Source of the DNA: Treponema sp.
GTDB taxonomy: Bacteria; Spirochaetota; Spirochaetia; Treponematales; Treponemataceae
Assembly: GCA_016296655.1 (NCBI GenBank)
Contig: JAEDIW010000002.1
Coordinates: forward strand, 29,060 to 93,059
Direction of reading: 5' to 3'
Length of the DNA: 64,000 nucleotides
Of this stretch, positions 26,498 through 35,087 are shown piece by piece. The stretch's first letter is position 1. Every line of letters begins with the position of its first letter. The position numbers were made by a program, and so were the translations under genes. Under the pieces are notes generated by a model. It had not been told where the DNA came from and made no database searches. It was given only the letters and a program-made list of their open reading frames with translations.

Positions 26498-27832
26498 AAC
26501 AACAGTAAATTTGCTGCCTTTTCCAACTTCACTGGAAATTAAAATCGATGCGTTATGATATTTTGCAGCATGTTTTACAATTGAAAGACCAAGACCTGTT
26601 CCGCCAAGCTCTTTGGAACGGCTTTTATCGATTCTGTAAAAACGTTCGAAAATCCTGTCCCTTTCATTTTCAGGAATTCCTATGCCACTGTCTGTAACCG
26701 AAAAGAATATCTTTCCTGTGTCTATCATGTTTTTTATCTCAACAATGACATATCCATTTTCTTTATTATATTTGATAGCATTATCCACAAGATTGTAGAC
26801 CATCTCATAAATTACAGACGGGACACCATTCATCATACCAGAATCTCCTGAAAGCCTTAAGGAAACCTTTTTTTTCTCAGCAACAGGCGACAGCAAAGTT
26901 ATTACTTCTCTGGCAATGTCACGTAAACTTATGCCTTCTTTTTCCTGAGTAATCGATTTTTCATCCAGTTTACTTAGTTTTATAATGTCATTTACCAAAG
27001 CAATCATTCTCTGACATTCACTGTAAATTGTTCCTGCAAATTCCCTTGTTGTACTTTCATCAACATTTTCGGTTTTTAAAATTTCTGCAAAGCCCGAAAT
27101 GCTTGTAAGCGGAGTTTTCAATTCATGGCTTACGTTTGCGCTGAATTGCTGCCTGAGCTGTTCGCGCTGATTTTTTTCGTAATTTTCTTCAAGAATCCGC
27201 CTGGTAAAAGGTTTCAACTCTTCATATACAGAAATTTCATCAGGACAATCTAAATTTATATGATTAAACGGTTCTGTTACCTTTTTTGAAATATATTGCG
27301 CAATAAGGACAGAAAGAATCATGGCTATTACAAGGACGACAAGCAGAATCTGCGCCATCTGCAAAAGCAAAATCCAGACAGAATTCTGATTGCAGCTCAA
27401 CCTGATAATATCCCCATTTGAAAGCTGTCTTGCAAAATACAAAGTTTTTTCTGTCATGGTAGAAGAATAGCGGCTTACAGTTGTAACACCTTTCTGCACA
27501 GCTTCCACAAATTCCTGCCTATGCGAATGGTCTTCCATTGAAGAACTTTCTACAAAACTGTCAAAATAAACAGTTCCATCGCTATGAATCAGTGTTATGC
27601 GGTTTTGCGTTTTTAAATTCGCAAATTTTGAAAACTCTTTTGTCAAAACAAACTCTTCCAGAAATTCTGCTTCCAGAGCAAGTTCGCTGAAAACCTGCCT
27701 TTCAAAATAACCGTACATATTAAACACAAAAATTACAGCACAAACAGAATAAACCAAAATTCCTGTAAAAAAAGTTCCCAAAAAAATGCTCAGTGTGAGA
27801 GACGGTGACTTCGATTTTTCATTTTCATTCAT
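26483..27832 (-). CDS. phoR: Phosphate sensor histidine kinase PhoR
   Basis: A 449-residue membrane kinase: one helix near the N terminus, an extracytoplasmic region of about 120 residues, a second helix, then HisKA with FSANVSHELKTPLTS (the phosphorylated His) and an ATPase domain with NLVDNAIKYN, GIGIPENERDRIFERFYR and GTGLGLSIVKH. Its place directly after phoB and before pstS identifies it as PhoR. The ATG at 27832 is 14 bases beyond the phoB stop; a GTG further upstream would overlap phoB by 26 bases and is less likely. Binding sites for PhoB overlap its last codons. Confidence 0.93.
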   Translation of the reverse strand: MNENEKSKSPSLTLSIFLGTFFTGILVYSVCAVIFVFNMYGYFERQVFSELALEAEFLEEFVLTKEFSKFANLKTQNRITLIHSDGTVYFDSFVESSSMEDHSHRQEFVEAVQKGVTTVSRYSSTMTEKTLYFARQLSNGDIIRLSCNQNSVWILLLQMAQILLVVLVIAMILSVLIAQYISKKVTEPFNHINLDCPDEISVYEELKPFTRRILEENYEKNQREQLRQQFSANVSHELKTPLTSISGFAEILKTENVDESTTREFAGTIYSECQRMIALVNDIIKLSKLDEKSITQEKEGISLRDIAREVITLLSPVAEKKKVSLRLSGDSGMMNGVPSVIYEMVYNLVDNAIKYNKENGYVIVEIKNMIDTGKIFFSVTDSGIGIPENERDRIFERFYRIDKSRSKELGGTGLGLSIVKHAAKYHNASILISSEVGKGSKFTVVFTNS

Positions 27833-27845
27833 TTTCCAGCTGCCT

Positions 27846-28517
27846 TTAATTTGCCTTATAGCCGATTCCACGAACAGTTTCTATAATCTGCCCGTCCTCA
27901 TCGCCTATCTTCTGGCGCAAAGTCCTTATATGAACATCAACAGTACGACTTTCAATCTCTGCATCAATTTTCCATATAGAATCAAGAAGCTGTTCACGTG
28001 ACAAAACTATTCCACGATGTTCAATCAATAAAACAAGCAGATCAAATTCCTTGACTGTAAGGAAAACCTGTCTGTCCCCACAGAACACTGTATGCCTGTT
28101 TTTATCTATTTTTACTATTCCACATTCAAGAATTTCAGAAGAAGAATCTTTTTTTTCGTACCGTCGCAAAACAGCCTTTATCCGCGAAATTAATTCCATC
28201 ATTCCAAAAGGTTTTGTAATATAGTCATCAGCCCCAGAATCAAGCCCTGTCACCACATCAAATTCAGAATCTTTTGCCGTAAGCATAATCGCAGGAATGT
28301 TTTTATATTTTTCATCGGACCGAAGCTTTTTTAAAATTGAAATTCCGTCTTCTTCCGGAAGCATTATATCCAGAACAAAAAGTTCAGGCGAAACTTTTTT
28401 CAATTCAGCCCATAATTCTGACGGCAGACCAAAGCTTTTTACTTCGTACTGCTGAGATTTCAACGTGTAATCAATAAGTTTGCGAATAGAATCGTCATCT
28501 TCCAATATAAAAATCAT
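27846..28517 (-). CDS. phoB: Phosphate response regulator PhoB (PhoP)
   Basis: A 223-residue OmpR-family regulator. The receiver domain has the acidic pocket EDDDS, phosphoacceptor Asp50 in FVLDIMLP, MLTAKD and KPFG; the C-terminal winged helix has LTVKEFDLLVLLIEHRG and SRTVDVHIRTLRQKIGDE. Followed by phoR. Two 11-base-spaced TTTACA boxes (28562-28578) upstream suggest autoregulation. It is expected to activate pstSCAB-phoU and the Na+/phosphate symporter that carry the same boxes. Confidence 0.94.
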   Translation of the reverse strand: MIFILEDDDSIRKLIDYTLKSQQYEVKSFGLPSELWAELKKVSPELFVLDIMLPEEDGISILKKLRSDEKYKNIPAIMLTAKDSEFDVVTGLDSGADDYITKPFGMMELISRIKAVLRRYEKKDSSSEILECGIVKIDKNRHTVFCGDRQVFLTVKEFDLLVLLIEHRGIVLSREQLLDSIWKIDAEIESRTVDVHIRTLRQKIGDEDGQIIETVRGIGYKAN

Positions 28518-28561
28518 GATTTTATTTTCAGCATGAAAGCACTAAAATTCAACATCGCCTT

Positions 28562-28578
28562 TGTAAATTTCTTGTAAA
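28562..28578 (-). promoter_or_regulatory. Two Pho boxes upstream of phoB
   Basis: Minus-strand TTTACA at 28573-28578 and 28562-28567, exactly 11 bases apart, about 45-60 bases before the phoB ATG. Confidence 0.65.
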
Positions 28579-28604
28579 AATTTATTTGGGCAACTTTTCT
28601 GCTT

Positions 28605-28674
28605 GGGCTGTATAATTAGTTCTGTCATGCTTATTTCGCAATGGCGCTATGAACTTAACTTTTAAGCCAGCCCC
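28605..28674 (+). repeat. Dispersed palindromic element, copy H
   Basis: GGGCTGTATAATTAGTTCTG at the left, AAGCCAGCCCC at the right; the inner TCATGCTTATTTCG and CTATGAACTTAACTTTT match copies B and F. Confidence 0.65.
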
Positions 28675-28920
28675 ATTTAGAACGGCTTCAACGCTGCTAC
28701 AACTCCTGTTTCGTTTTTTTTCCACAAGTTTTCCACAGGCTTACACAGATTCAACACGTTTTTAAATATTTTTCCATTACGAGTGCAAATGTTTTCTTTT
28801 CAGCTCAGAAGGAAAACAGGCTTTGTTTGCAAATACAAAAATCAATTATACCTGCATTCAGACAAAACACAACAACTCCTAGTATACCATGACCGATGAA
28901 GTAATCTGCGAAGAAAAAAT

Positions 28921-28965
28921 ATGTAATATATTGCATATTTTAGAAAATTATGTAATATATTACAT
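28921..28965. promoter_or_regulatory. Two related palindromes upstream of the flavodoxin gene
   Basis: ATGTAATATATTACAT (28950-28965) is a perfect 16-bp palindrome; ATGTAATATATTGCAT (28921-28936) differs by one base. They are 29 bases apart and 53-97 bases before the flavodoxin ATG, as expected for a dimeric repressor operator pair. Confidence 0.55.
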
Positions 28966-29017
28966 ATTAAAAGGGGAATGAAGATGCTTTCCGCACATCC
29001 CTGGATACGAGGTTTTT

Positions 29018-29587
29018 ATGAAATTTTCAAAATTTTTTTTATCAATTATTGCTTTTTCAGCAGTCTGCACTTCAAGTTATGCAAAAAACTCAAAATGTAT
29101 TGTAATTTATGAATCGCAAACAGGATTTACTGCTAAATACGCACAATGGATTGCACAAGAACTAGGTTGCGAATGTAAATACAGAAAAGACATCGCTTCT
29201 GACGAACTGAAAAACTATGAAACCGTAATTTACGGTGGCTGGATTCGTGCAAACAAAATTGTCAGCCTCTCAAAAACGCAGAAAAAAATCAAGCCATCAG
29301 TCATTTTTGCTGTCGGTTCAACTCCAGCCTATGAAGAAGTTATAGAAGAGATAAAAAAATCAAATAAAATAAGCACACCTTTCTTCTATTTTGAAGGTGG
29401 TTTTGATTTTGAAAAACTCAGCTCTTTTCAGAAAAAAATCCTTCTAATAATGAAAAAACAAGTTGCAAAGAAAGAAAACAAAACAAGACAAGAAATTTTT
29501 ATGGTAGAAAATCTTGGAACAAGTTTTGACCATTCAAGCAAAGACCAGATTATCCCTTTAGTAGATTTTGTAAGAGCTACTAAATAA
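29018..29587 (+). CDS. Flavodoxin-domain protein with a signal peptide
   Basis: A 189-residue protein. Residues about 1-22 (FLSIIAFSAVCTSSYA) form a typical signal peptide; the rest is a flavodoxin fold of the HemG-like group: IVIYESQTGFTAKYAQWIA carries the FMN phosphate loop, and TVIYGGWIRANKI the second loop. Flavodoxins normally act in the cytoplasm, so export is unusual; if the signal is not cleaved the domain may be membrane-tethered. A GAGG precedes the ATG, though AAGGGG before ATGs at 28978/28984 opens another short frame. Function may be electron transfer or an oxidase-type reaction. Two palindromes lie upstream. Confidence 0.75.
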   Translation: MKFSKFFLSIIAFSAVCTSSYAKNSKCIVIYESQTGFTAKYAQWIAQELGCECKYRKDIASDELKNYETVIYGGWIRANKIVSLSKTQKKIKPSVIFAVGSTPAYEEVIEEIKKSNKISTPFFYFEGGFDFEKLSSFQKKILLIMKKQVAKKENKTRQEIFMVENLGTSFDHSSKDQIIPLVDFVRATK

Positions 29588-29613
29588 ACAGGCAAGAATC
29601 AAAAAAAACGCCC

Positions 29614-29650
29614 GGAACGTCTAAAATTTTACTTTTCAGACGTTCCTTCA
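29614..29650 (+). terminator. Terminator after the flavodoxin gene
   Basis: Perfect 9-bp arms GGAACGTCT (29614-29622) and AGACGTTCC (29638-29646) with an AT-rich 15-base loop; followed by a short T-containing tail. Confidence 0.6.
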
Positions 29651-29657
29651 TTCAAAT

Positions 29658-29685
29658 TTTACATAAATTTTACATAAATTTTATA
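29658..29685 (+). promoter_or_regulatory. Pho boxes upstream of the Na+/phosphate symporter
   Basis: TTTACA at 29658-29663 and 29669-29674 and TTTATA at 29680-29685, each exactly 11 bases apart, about 35-60 bases before the symporter ATG. Confidence 0.7.
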
Positions 29686-29718
29686 TTCAATCTTCCAGAA
29701 AAACAGCAAACTTAAATT

Positions 29719-31398
29719 ATGATTTTTACTATTTTCGGCCAGATTCTTGGCTTCACAGGTTCTTTGTGCCTGCTTCTGTTCGGCATGAATATGCTTTCAG
29801 ACGGCATTCAAAAAGGAGCAGGCAATAATCTGCAAAAACTTCTTGGCCGGATAACAGGGAATCGTTTTACAGCCGTTCTCACAGGCATCGGTATAACTGC
29901 AATAATTCAGTCTTCTGGGGCTACAACTGTAATGGTTGTAAGTTTTGTAAATGCAGAAATTTTGTCACTTACACAGGCAATTGGTGTAATTTTTGGGGCA
30001 AATATAGGAACTACAGTTACAGCGTGGATAGTTGCATTCTTCGGATTTTCTTTTTCAATTTCATCAGCAGCGATTCCTCTTTTTGGAATCGGCTTCCTTC
30101 TAAAACGCCTGAAAAAATTCAAAATTCATAATTTTTCTGACAGTTTCATGGGCTTTGCCCTTCTGTTTATGGGACTTGATTTACTAAAAGCTGCAATTAC
30201 TTTAAGCCCAGATTCCGCGGCGTTTCTGTTAAAGTTAAACAACCTTGGTCTTGCAGGACTTATTCTTGGAGTTTTTATCGGCGCATTTGTTACAGCCCTC
30301 ATTCATTCATCTTCTGCCATGACCGCCATAGTTTTAACCATGGCTTCAAATGGCTCACTAGGCTGGGAACTTTCAGCAGCAATTGTGCTTGGTTCAAATA
30401 TTGGCTCCACAGTTGATGCCGTAATGTCCGCCTTCGGAGCTTCCGTAAATGCAAAGAGAACCGCATTTGTGCATGTGGCATTTAATGTTACAGGAACTGT
30501 AATTGCACTTTGCGTTTTCAAACCTTTTCTTGCACTTGTTGACCTTATTGTGCCAGGAACACCAGTTTCAGACATAACTACGCACATTGCTATGCTACAT
30601 ACTATTTTTAACCTGTCAGCAACACTGATTTTCATACAATTTGTCGAACAGATTGCAAGTCTTTCCAAAAAAGCAATAAAAGAAAACGAACAAGAACAGA
30701 ACGAACACTACAAGCTGCCGGCAATTCTTCCAAACAGCCATATTTCTGCAGAAGTTTATTCTTTTCAGATTCAAAAAGAAATTTCAAAAATGGCAGCAAA
30801 AGTTATGGATATGTTCGATGCCATTTATAATACACTGATAAATGAAAAAATTCTTTCAAACTTCAGAAATTCCTCTGAGTCCATTGAAATTATAATTCAA
30901 GAAGTTGAACATTCAGAAAATTATATAGACGAAATGAATGAAGAAATTACGCATTTTTTGCAGAACTGCTCAAGGCTTCCAAATGCAAATCACGAAGAAC
31001 GCATTCATTTTTCAAAATTAATCACAATCACAGAGTGTCTTGAAGATTTAAGTGACGAATGTGCAGCCCTGATGTTTGCCTTGCAAAAATTCATAAAAAA
31101 AGGCAACGGCGGAAGCTCAGAAAACCAGACAAAAAGTGTGCTTGATTATCTTGAATCTGTAAGAATTTTCTACGAAGAAATCTGCTTTTACATGACGGCT
31201 GGCATAAGTGATGTACAAAAGGAAAACTGTCAGCTTGTTGAAGAAAAAATCGACAAAACAAAGAGAGAACTCAAAAAAGCCAGCCGCAAACGTATTGAAA
31301 ACGGTTGTGATGTTAAGGCAGAACTTGCTTACATGAATATGGTTCGCAAAATTGAAAAAGCCGGTGACTGCGTATACGGAATCGTACAGGCTCTGTAA
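29719..31398 (+). CDS. Na+/phosphate symporter (NptA/YjbB type) with PhoU-like tail
   Basis: A 559-residue protein. The membrane half has the duplicated Na/Pi cotransporter repeats with the QSS-type motifs ITAIIQSSGATTVMVV and FVTALIHSSSAMTAIVL, each followed by GANIGTT / GSNIGST. The C-terminal third (about 350-559) is helical and PhoU-like, with acidic E-C-L-E-D-L and the final EKAGDCVYGIVQ. It imports or exports phosphate with sodium. Pho boxes upstream place it under PhoB with pst. No clear Shine-Dalgarno sequence. Confidence 0.92.
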   Translation: MIFTIFGQILGFTGSLCLLLFGMNMLSDGIQKGAGNNLQKLLGRITGNRFTAVLTGIGITAIIQSSGATTVMVVSFVNAEILSLTQAIGVIFGANIGTTVTAWIVAFFGFSFSISSAAIPLFGIGFLLKRLKKFKIHNFSDSFMGFALLFMGLDLLKAAITLSPDSAAFLLKLNNLGLAGLILGVFIGAFVTALIHSSSAMTAIVLTMASNGSLGWELSAAIVLGSNIGSTVDAVMSAFGASVNAKRTAFVHVAFNVTGTVIALCVFKPFLALVDLIVPGTPVSDITTHIAMLHTIFNLSATLIFIQFVEQIASLSKKAIKENEQEQNEHYKLPAILPNSHISAEVYSFQIQKEISKMAAKVMDMFDAIYNTLINEKILSNFRNSSESIEIIIQEVEHSENYIDEMNEEITHFLQNCSRLPNANHEERIHFSKLITITECLEDLSDECAALMFALQKFIKKGNGGSSENQTKSVLDYLESVRIFYEEICFYMTAGISDVQKENCQLVEEKIDKTKRELKKASRKRIENGCDVKAELAYMNMVRKIEKAGDCVYGIVQAL

Positions 31399-31501
31399 TT
31401 TTTGCATTATTTCTTCAGGATGCCATCAAACAGAAATTTGCCCATAACAATTTTTTACATTATAATCAATGTAATTAAATTGCAGATTCTTGTTGGCAAA
31501 T

Positions 31502-31589
31502 GACGGGGCTAATAACTTCTGTCGTGCAGAAGTTATTTCAGCATCTACACTATATAACACTATTAAATATACTTTTGGGGCGCCCCGTC
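31502..31589 (+). repeat. Dispersed palindromic element, copy G (with internal hairpin)
   Basis: Perfect 8-bp ends GACGGGGC (31502-31509) and GCCCCGTC (31582-31589). The interior has a second hairpin, AATAACTTCTG / CAGAAGTTATT (31510-31536), and the shared TATACTTTTGGGG block. It ends 18 bases before the aldo-keto reductase ATG. Confidence 0.65.
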
Positions 31590-31606
31590 TTATATGAGGA
31601 GGAGAA

Positions 31607-32479
31607 ATGAACTTTAAATCTTTGACAGAAACTTTTTCTTTATCAGATGGAAATAAGATTCCTTGTATAGGTTTTGGAACTTGGCAGTCAGCAGACGGTG
31701 AAGAATGTTACAATGCCGTTACAGCAGCTTTAGAATGTGGCTACAGGCATATTGATACAGCAGAAGGCTATGGCAATGAAGAAAGCGTAGGCCGGGCAAT
31801 TTCTGATTTTCTCAAAAAAAATACCTGCAAACGCTCAGATTTATTCATCACCACAAAACTCCACAACAATTTTCACAGCTATGAAGAAGCAAAAAATGCC
31901 ATTGAAAAATCACTAAAGGATCTTCAGCTCGAATACCTTGATCTCTTTTTAATTCACTGGCCAAATCCCATCAAAACCAGACAAACTTGGCAACAATCAA
32001 ATGCAGCAGCATGGAAAGCCATGGAAGAAGCTGTAAAAGCAGGAAAAATCCGTTCTCTTGGAATAAGCAATTTCCGAAGTCATCATATTGAAGAACTTTT
32101 AAAAACAGCTGTAATAAAGCCTGTTGTAAATCAGATAAAATTCTGTCCTGGAATTACTCAAAAAGACGTTGTTGAATGTTCCGTAAAAAATGGCATGATT
32201 GTAGAAGCCTACAGTCCTCTGGGTACTGGTGCAATTTTTAAAAACGAGGAAATGAAAAAAATTGCGGAAGCCCATAAACGCTCAATTGCACAAATTTGCA
32301 TTGCCTACGTTTTACAAAATGGAATTCTTCCACTGCCAAAATCTGTTACGCCCGAAAGGATTCAATCAAACACTCAGGTTTTTGACATTGAACTTTCCGA
32401 ACAGGAATGTCAAATTATTGCAAACCTTAAAGACACAGGCATTTCCCCTGTAAGAAATCCAGACGAAATCGAATTCTAA
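31607..32479 (+). CDS. Aldo-keto reductase
   Basis: A 290-residue NADPH-dependent reductase with the full catalytic tetrad: Asp50 and Tyr55 in HIDTAEGYGNE, Lys84 in TTKLHNN and His117 in LIHWPNP. The family patterns KAGKIRSLGISNF and the C-terminal NADP-binding LPKSVTPERIQSN are present. Carbonyl substrate cannot be inferred. Strong ribosome site GAGGAGG. Followed after 44 bases by the purine nucleoside phosphorylase gene, perhaps in one transcript. Confidence 0.93.
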   Translation: MNFKSLTETFSLSDGNKIPCIGFGTWQSADGEECYNAVTAALECGYRHIDTAEGYGNEESVGRAISDFLKKNTCKRSDLFITTKLHNNFHSYEEAKNAIEKSLKDLQLEYLDLFLIHWPNPIKTRQTWQQSNAAAWKAMEEAVKAGKIRSLGISNFRSHHIEELLKTAVIKPVVNQIKFCPGITQKDVVECSVKNGMIVEAYSPLGTGAIFKNEEMKKIAEAHKRSIAQICIAYVLQNGILPLPKSVTPERIQSNTQVFDIELSEQECQIIANLKDTGISPVRNPDEIEF

Positions 32480-32523
32480 AAAAATCTGTTTAAAAGACTT
32501 TATAAGAATTCCCAGGAGAGTTT

Positions 32524-33258
32524 ATGAATTCCACAGATAAAACACCAACTCCTCATAACAGTGCAAAATCAACAGATTTTTCAGAAACAGTGCTGTTACC
32601 AGGCGACCCCATGCGGGCAAAATATATTGCAGAAAATTTTCTTCAGAATGTCAGAGAAGTTACAAAGGTTCGCGGAATGTTAGGATTTACAGGGCAATAT
32701 AATGGGACCCCTGTTTCCGTAATGGGCAGCGGGATGGGAGGTCCTTCCGCCGGCATTTATTCCTATGAACTGTTCGCATTTTACGGAGTCAAAAGAATCA
32801 TAAGAATTGGAACTGCCGGTGGCTATAAGCCAGAAATTCCACTCGGAGCCTTGATTTTTGCAATGACAGCCTGTACAGATTCAAACTATGCTTATCAATA
32901 CGGACTTCCTGGAACATTTTCACCCTGTGCTGATTTTCAACTTTTAAAAGCAGCTGTAGAGTTTGCCGAAAGCAATGCCGTTCCCTATGCTGCAGGAAGC
33001 ATTTTTTCTTCTGACATGTTCAGTGAATACAATGCCTTAGGAGCAGAAAAAGCATGGAAACCTTGGGCAGAAATGGGATGTCTTGCACAGGACATGGAAA
33101 CCTATGCCCTGTACTGTAATGCTTCTTACCTGAAAAAAAAGGCTCTGTCCATTGTAACAAATGTTGCCGACTGCAACACAGGTAAATGTCTTTCTGGAGG
33201 AATGGAATCCCTTACACCCATGATAAAAACAGCATTAAGCCTGATTTCGAAAAACTAA
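32524..33258 (+). CDS. deoD: Purine nucleoside phosphorylase, DeoD type
   Basis: A 244-residue nucleoside phosphorylase that splits purine (deoxy)nucleosides with phosphate for base salvage. VLLPGDPMRAKYIAENF holds the phosphate-binding Gly and Arg, MGSGMGGPSAGIYSYELF and RIGTAGG are PNP-1 signatures, and QDMETYALY contains the ribose-binding Met-Glu. Near the C terminus the expected catalytic Asp is present in NVADC, but the Arg usually found 13 residues later in DeoD (Arg217 in E. coli) seems to be Ser. Substrate range may therefore differ. AGGAGAG precedes the ATG. Confidence 0.9.
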   Translation: MNSTDKTPTPHNSAKSTDFSETVLLPGDPMRAKYIAENFLQNVREVTKVRGMLGFTGQYNGTPVSVMGSGMGGPSAGIYSYELFAFYGVKRIIRIGTAGGYKPEIPLGALIFAMTACTDSNYAYQYGLPGTFSPCADFQLLKAAVEFAESNAVPYAAGSIFSSDMFSEYNALGAEKAWKPWAEMGCLAQDMETYALYCNASYLKKKALSIVTNVADCNTGKCLSGGMESLTPMIKTALSLISKN

Positions 33259-33383
33259 GGCATCCTTATAGCAAAGTCCAAATTGTATTTTGCTGTTTTA
33301 TATTCATAAATGGCATTTTTGTAATTCACTAATAGTAGATGAAAAAGTTGAAAAGAGTGTCTGCAGCTGAATGTCTATTGGAA

Positions 33384-33447
33384 GACTGTCCCAAACGTAA
33401 AATTCATAGTATTATTCTGATTTCAGGGCTAATTAATTTATCCCAGT
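33384..33447 (-). repeat. Dispersed palindromic element, copy D (degenerate)
   Basis: GACTGTCCCAAACGTAAAAT is the recognisable left end, followed by TTCATAGTATTATTCTGATT. The right terminus is poorly preserved, so the boundary is approximate. Confidence 0.45.
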
Positions 33448-33457
33448 GTATGATATG

Positions 33458-33485
33458 TTGATTTTTGTAGACAAAATGCTATAAT
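33458..33485 (+). promoter_or_regulatory. Promoter of the HDOD fusion gene
   Basis: TTGATT (33458-33463), 16-base spacer, TATAAT (33480-33485), about 31 bases before the ATG. Confidence 0.55.
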
Positions 33486-33516
33486 TATTTCAAATTTATA
33501 CTGATTACGGTTTGCC

Positions 33517-35016
33517 ATGGCTAAAGCACAGAAAATTACAGTGGATCGCTCAAAAATTCGAATGGCAATAGAAACAGGCGTTCCTCTTTCTATTACAACA
33601 TATACAATTCCTCACGGTGTAGAAGTTTACATGACAGAGGTTTTAACTGTTTTTTTGACAGAATTAAATCAAAAACAGATGATAGAATATTTGAGCTATT
33701 GTGTAAGTGAATTAATTACAAATGCAAAAAAAGCCAATACAAAGCGTGTTTATTTTAAAACCAAAAATTTAAATATAAATGAACCTTCAGAATATGCAAA
33801 GGGCATGGCAACTTTCAAAGATGATACCATGCAAAATATTCATTATTATCTTGATTTGCAGAAAAAAACCGGTCTGTATGTAAAATTCATGCTTCAGATG
33901 CGCAACAATAAAATAAAAATTGAAGTCCGCAACAATGCAGAATTGACATATTTTGAATACAAACGCATCCATGACAAACTTTCCAGAGCCCAGCAATACA
34001 CTTCCATAAATGAAGCTATTTCACAGATTCTTGACAGTTCAGAAGGGGCAGGGCTTGGCCTGATTATCATGATTCTCATGCTTACAAAAATCGGACTTAC
34101 AGAAGAAAATTTTCAAGTCCTATGCGAAAACGGAGAAACAATTACCCGAATTATCTTGCCATTCAGTCAGGAAACGCAGGACAACCTTTCCAGAGTTTCT
34201 CAGGAATTTGTAAAAACTATAAATGAACTGCCCCAGTTTCCTGAAAATATTACCAAAATCAACCGTCTGCTAAATGACCCAAATTCAAAACTTTCCGACA
34301 TTGCCATGAGCATAAGCAGCGACATTTCACTTACAGCAGAACTTCTTCACTTGGTAAATTCAGCAGCATTTGCGCTGGCTTCTCCATGCCACAATATTGC
34401 AGATGCTGTAAAACTTGTAGGCATCCGTGGAATAAAAAACCTGCTTTTTTCAATCGGTTCCATGTCAACTCTTTCTCCAGGAAAAGACGAAACAAAAAAA
34501 GAAATCTGGGAAAATGCTAAAAAAGTCGCCTTTTTTTCCTACAATCTTGCAAGGAATTATTGTGCTTCGGACAGAAACATTGTTGAAGACTCCTATATCT
34601 GCGGACTTTTACATGACATCGGTAAAATTCTGTTTCAGACAGCACATCCAAATATGCTACGAGATTTGAAGCAACGCTGTTGCAAAAAAAACATTCCTAT
34701 TCCTGTATTTGAATTAATGATTGCAGGAGTAAACCATGGTGAAATAGGGGCTCTTATAACAGAGCGATGGAATTTTCCAGACGTGATAACAAATGTAATA
34801 CGTTACCATCATACTCCAGACATGGCTCCAGAAGAATATAAAAAACTTACCTCGCTTGTTTCATTAGCTTCCCTTATGGTTGACTATTATGACAAGAAAA
34901 TAGATTTTTATCAGATTGACGAATTTTTGCTAGAAATTTTCCATATTGCCTCAAAAGAACAATTTGACAAAATTGTACAGCGTTTAGGTCAGTCAATGCA
35001 AAAAGGGAAAAAATAG
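33517..35016 (+). CDS. Histidine-kinase-like ATPase fused to an HDOD domain
   Basis: A 499-residue cytoplasmic protein. Residues about 40-220 resemble a GHKL ATPase: N-box ELITNAKKAN (65-74) and G-box SSEGAGLGLI (about 174-183), while the expected D-box Asp is missing (VRNNAEL, 137-143). Residues about 238-440 are an HDOD domain (LPQFPENITKI, then DISLTAELLHLVNSAAF and GIRGIKNLL), with an HD pair in GLLHDIGKILF. No dimerisation or phosphoacceptor His domain lies between them, so it is not a classical kinase. Similar proteins are, as far as I recall, typical of spirochaetes; function is unknown, presumably signalling. No Shine-Dalgarno sequence. Confidence 0.8.
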   Translation: MAKAQKITVDRSKIRMAIETGVPLSITTYTIPHGVEVYMTEVLTVFLTELNQKQMIEYLSYCVSELITNAKKANTKRVYFKTKNLNINEPSEYAKGMATFKDDTMQNIHYYLDLQKKTGLYVKFMLQMRNNKIKIEVRNNAELTYFEYKRIHDKLSRAQQYTSINEAISQILDSSEGAGLGLIIMILMLTKIGLTEENFQVLCENGETITRIILPFSQETQDNLSRVSQEFVKTINELPQFPENITKINRLLNDPNSKLSDIAMSISSDISLTAELLHLVNSAAFALASPCHNIADAVKLVGIRGIKNLLFSIGSMSTLSPGKDETKKEIWENAKKVAFFSYNLARNYCASDRNIVEDSYICGLLHDIGKILFQTAHPNMLRDLKQRCCKKNIPIPVFELMIAGVNHGEIGALITERWNFPDVITNVIRYHHTPDMAPEEYKKLTSLVSLASLMVDYYDKKIDFYQIDEFLLEIFHIASKEQFDKIVQRLGQSMQKGKK

Positions 35017-35087
35017 GAACCTCTAAACAAACGAAAAAACTAACAACTTTATTCTTTAACGGCTTTATTTTTGTTCAAGTTTGCAAA

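Larger units (their letters stand above)
28518..29017. other. 500-base intergenic region before the flavodoxin gene
   Basis: Holds Pho boxes of phoB (28562-28578), copy H of the dispersed element (28605-28674), two TTTTCCACA 9-mers 11 bases apart (28718-28737) and two 16-bp palindromes (28921-28936, 28950-28965). A 30-codon frame from ATG 28890 (MTDEVICEEKICNILHILEN...) has no homology I can name. No larger gene is seen. Confidence 0.5.
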
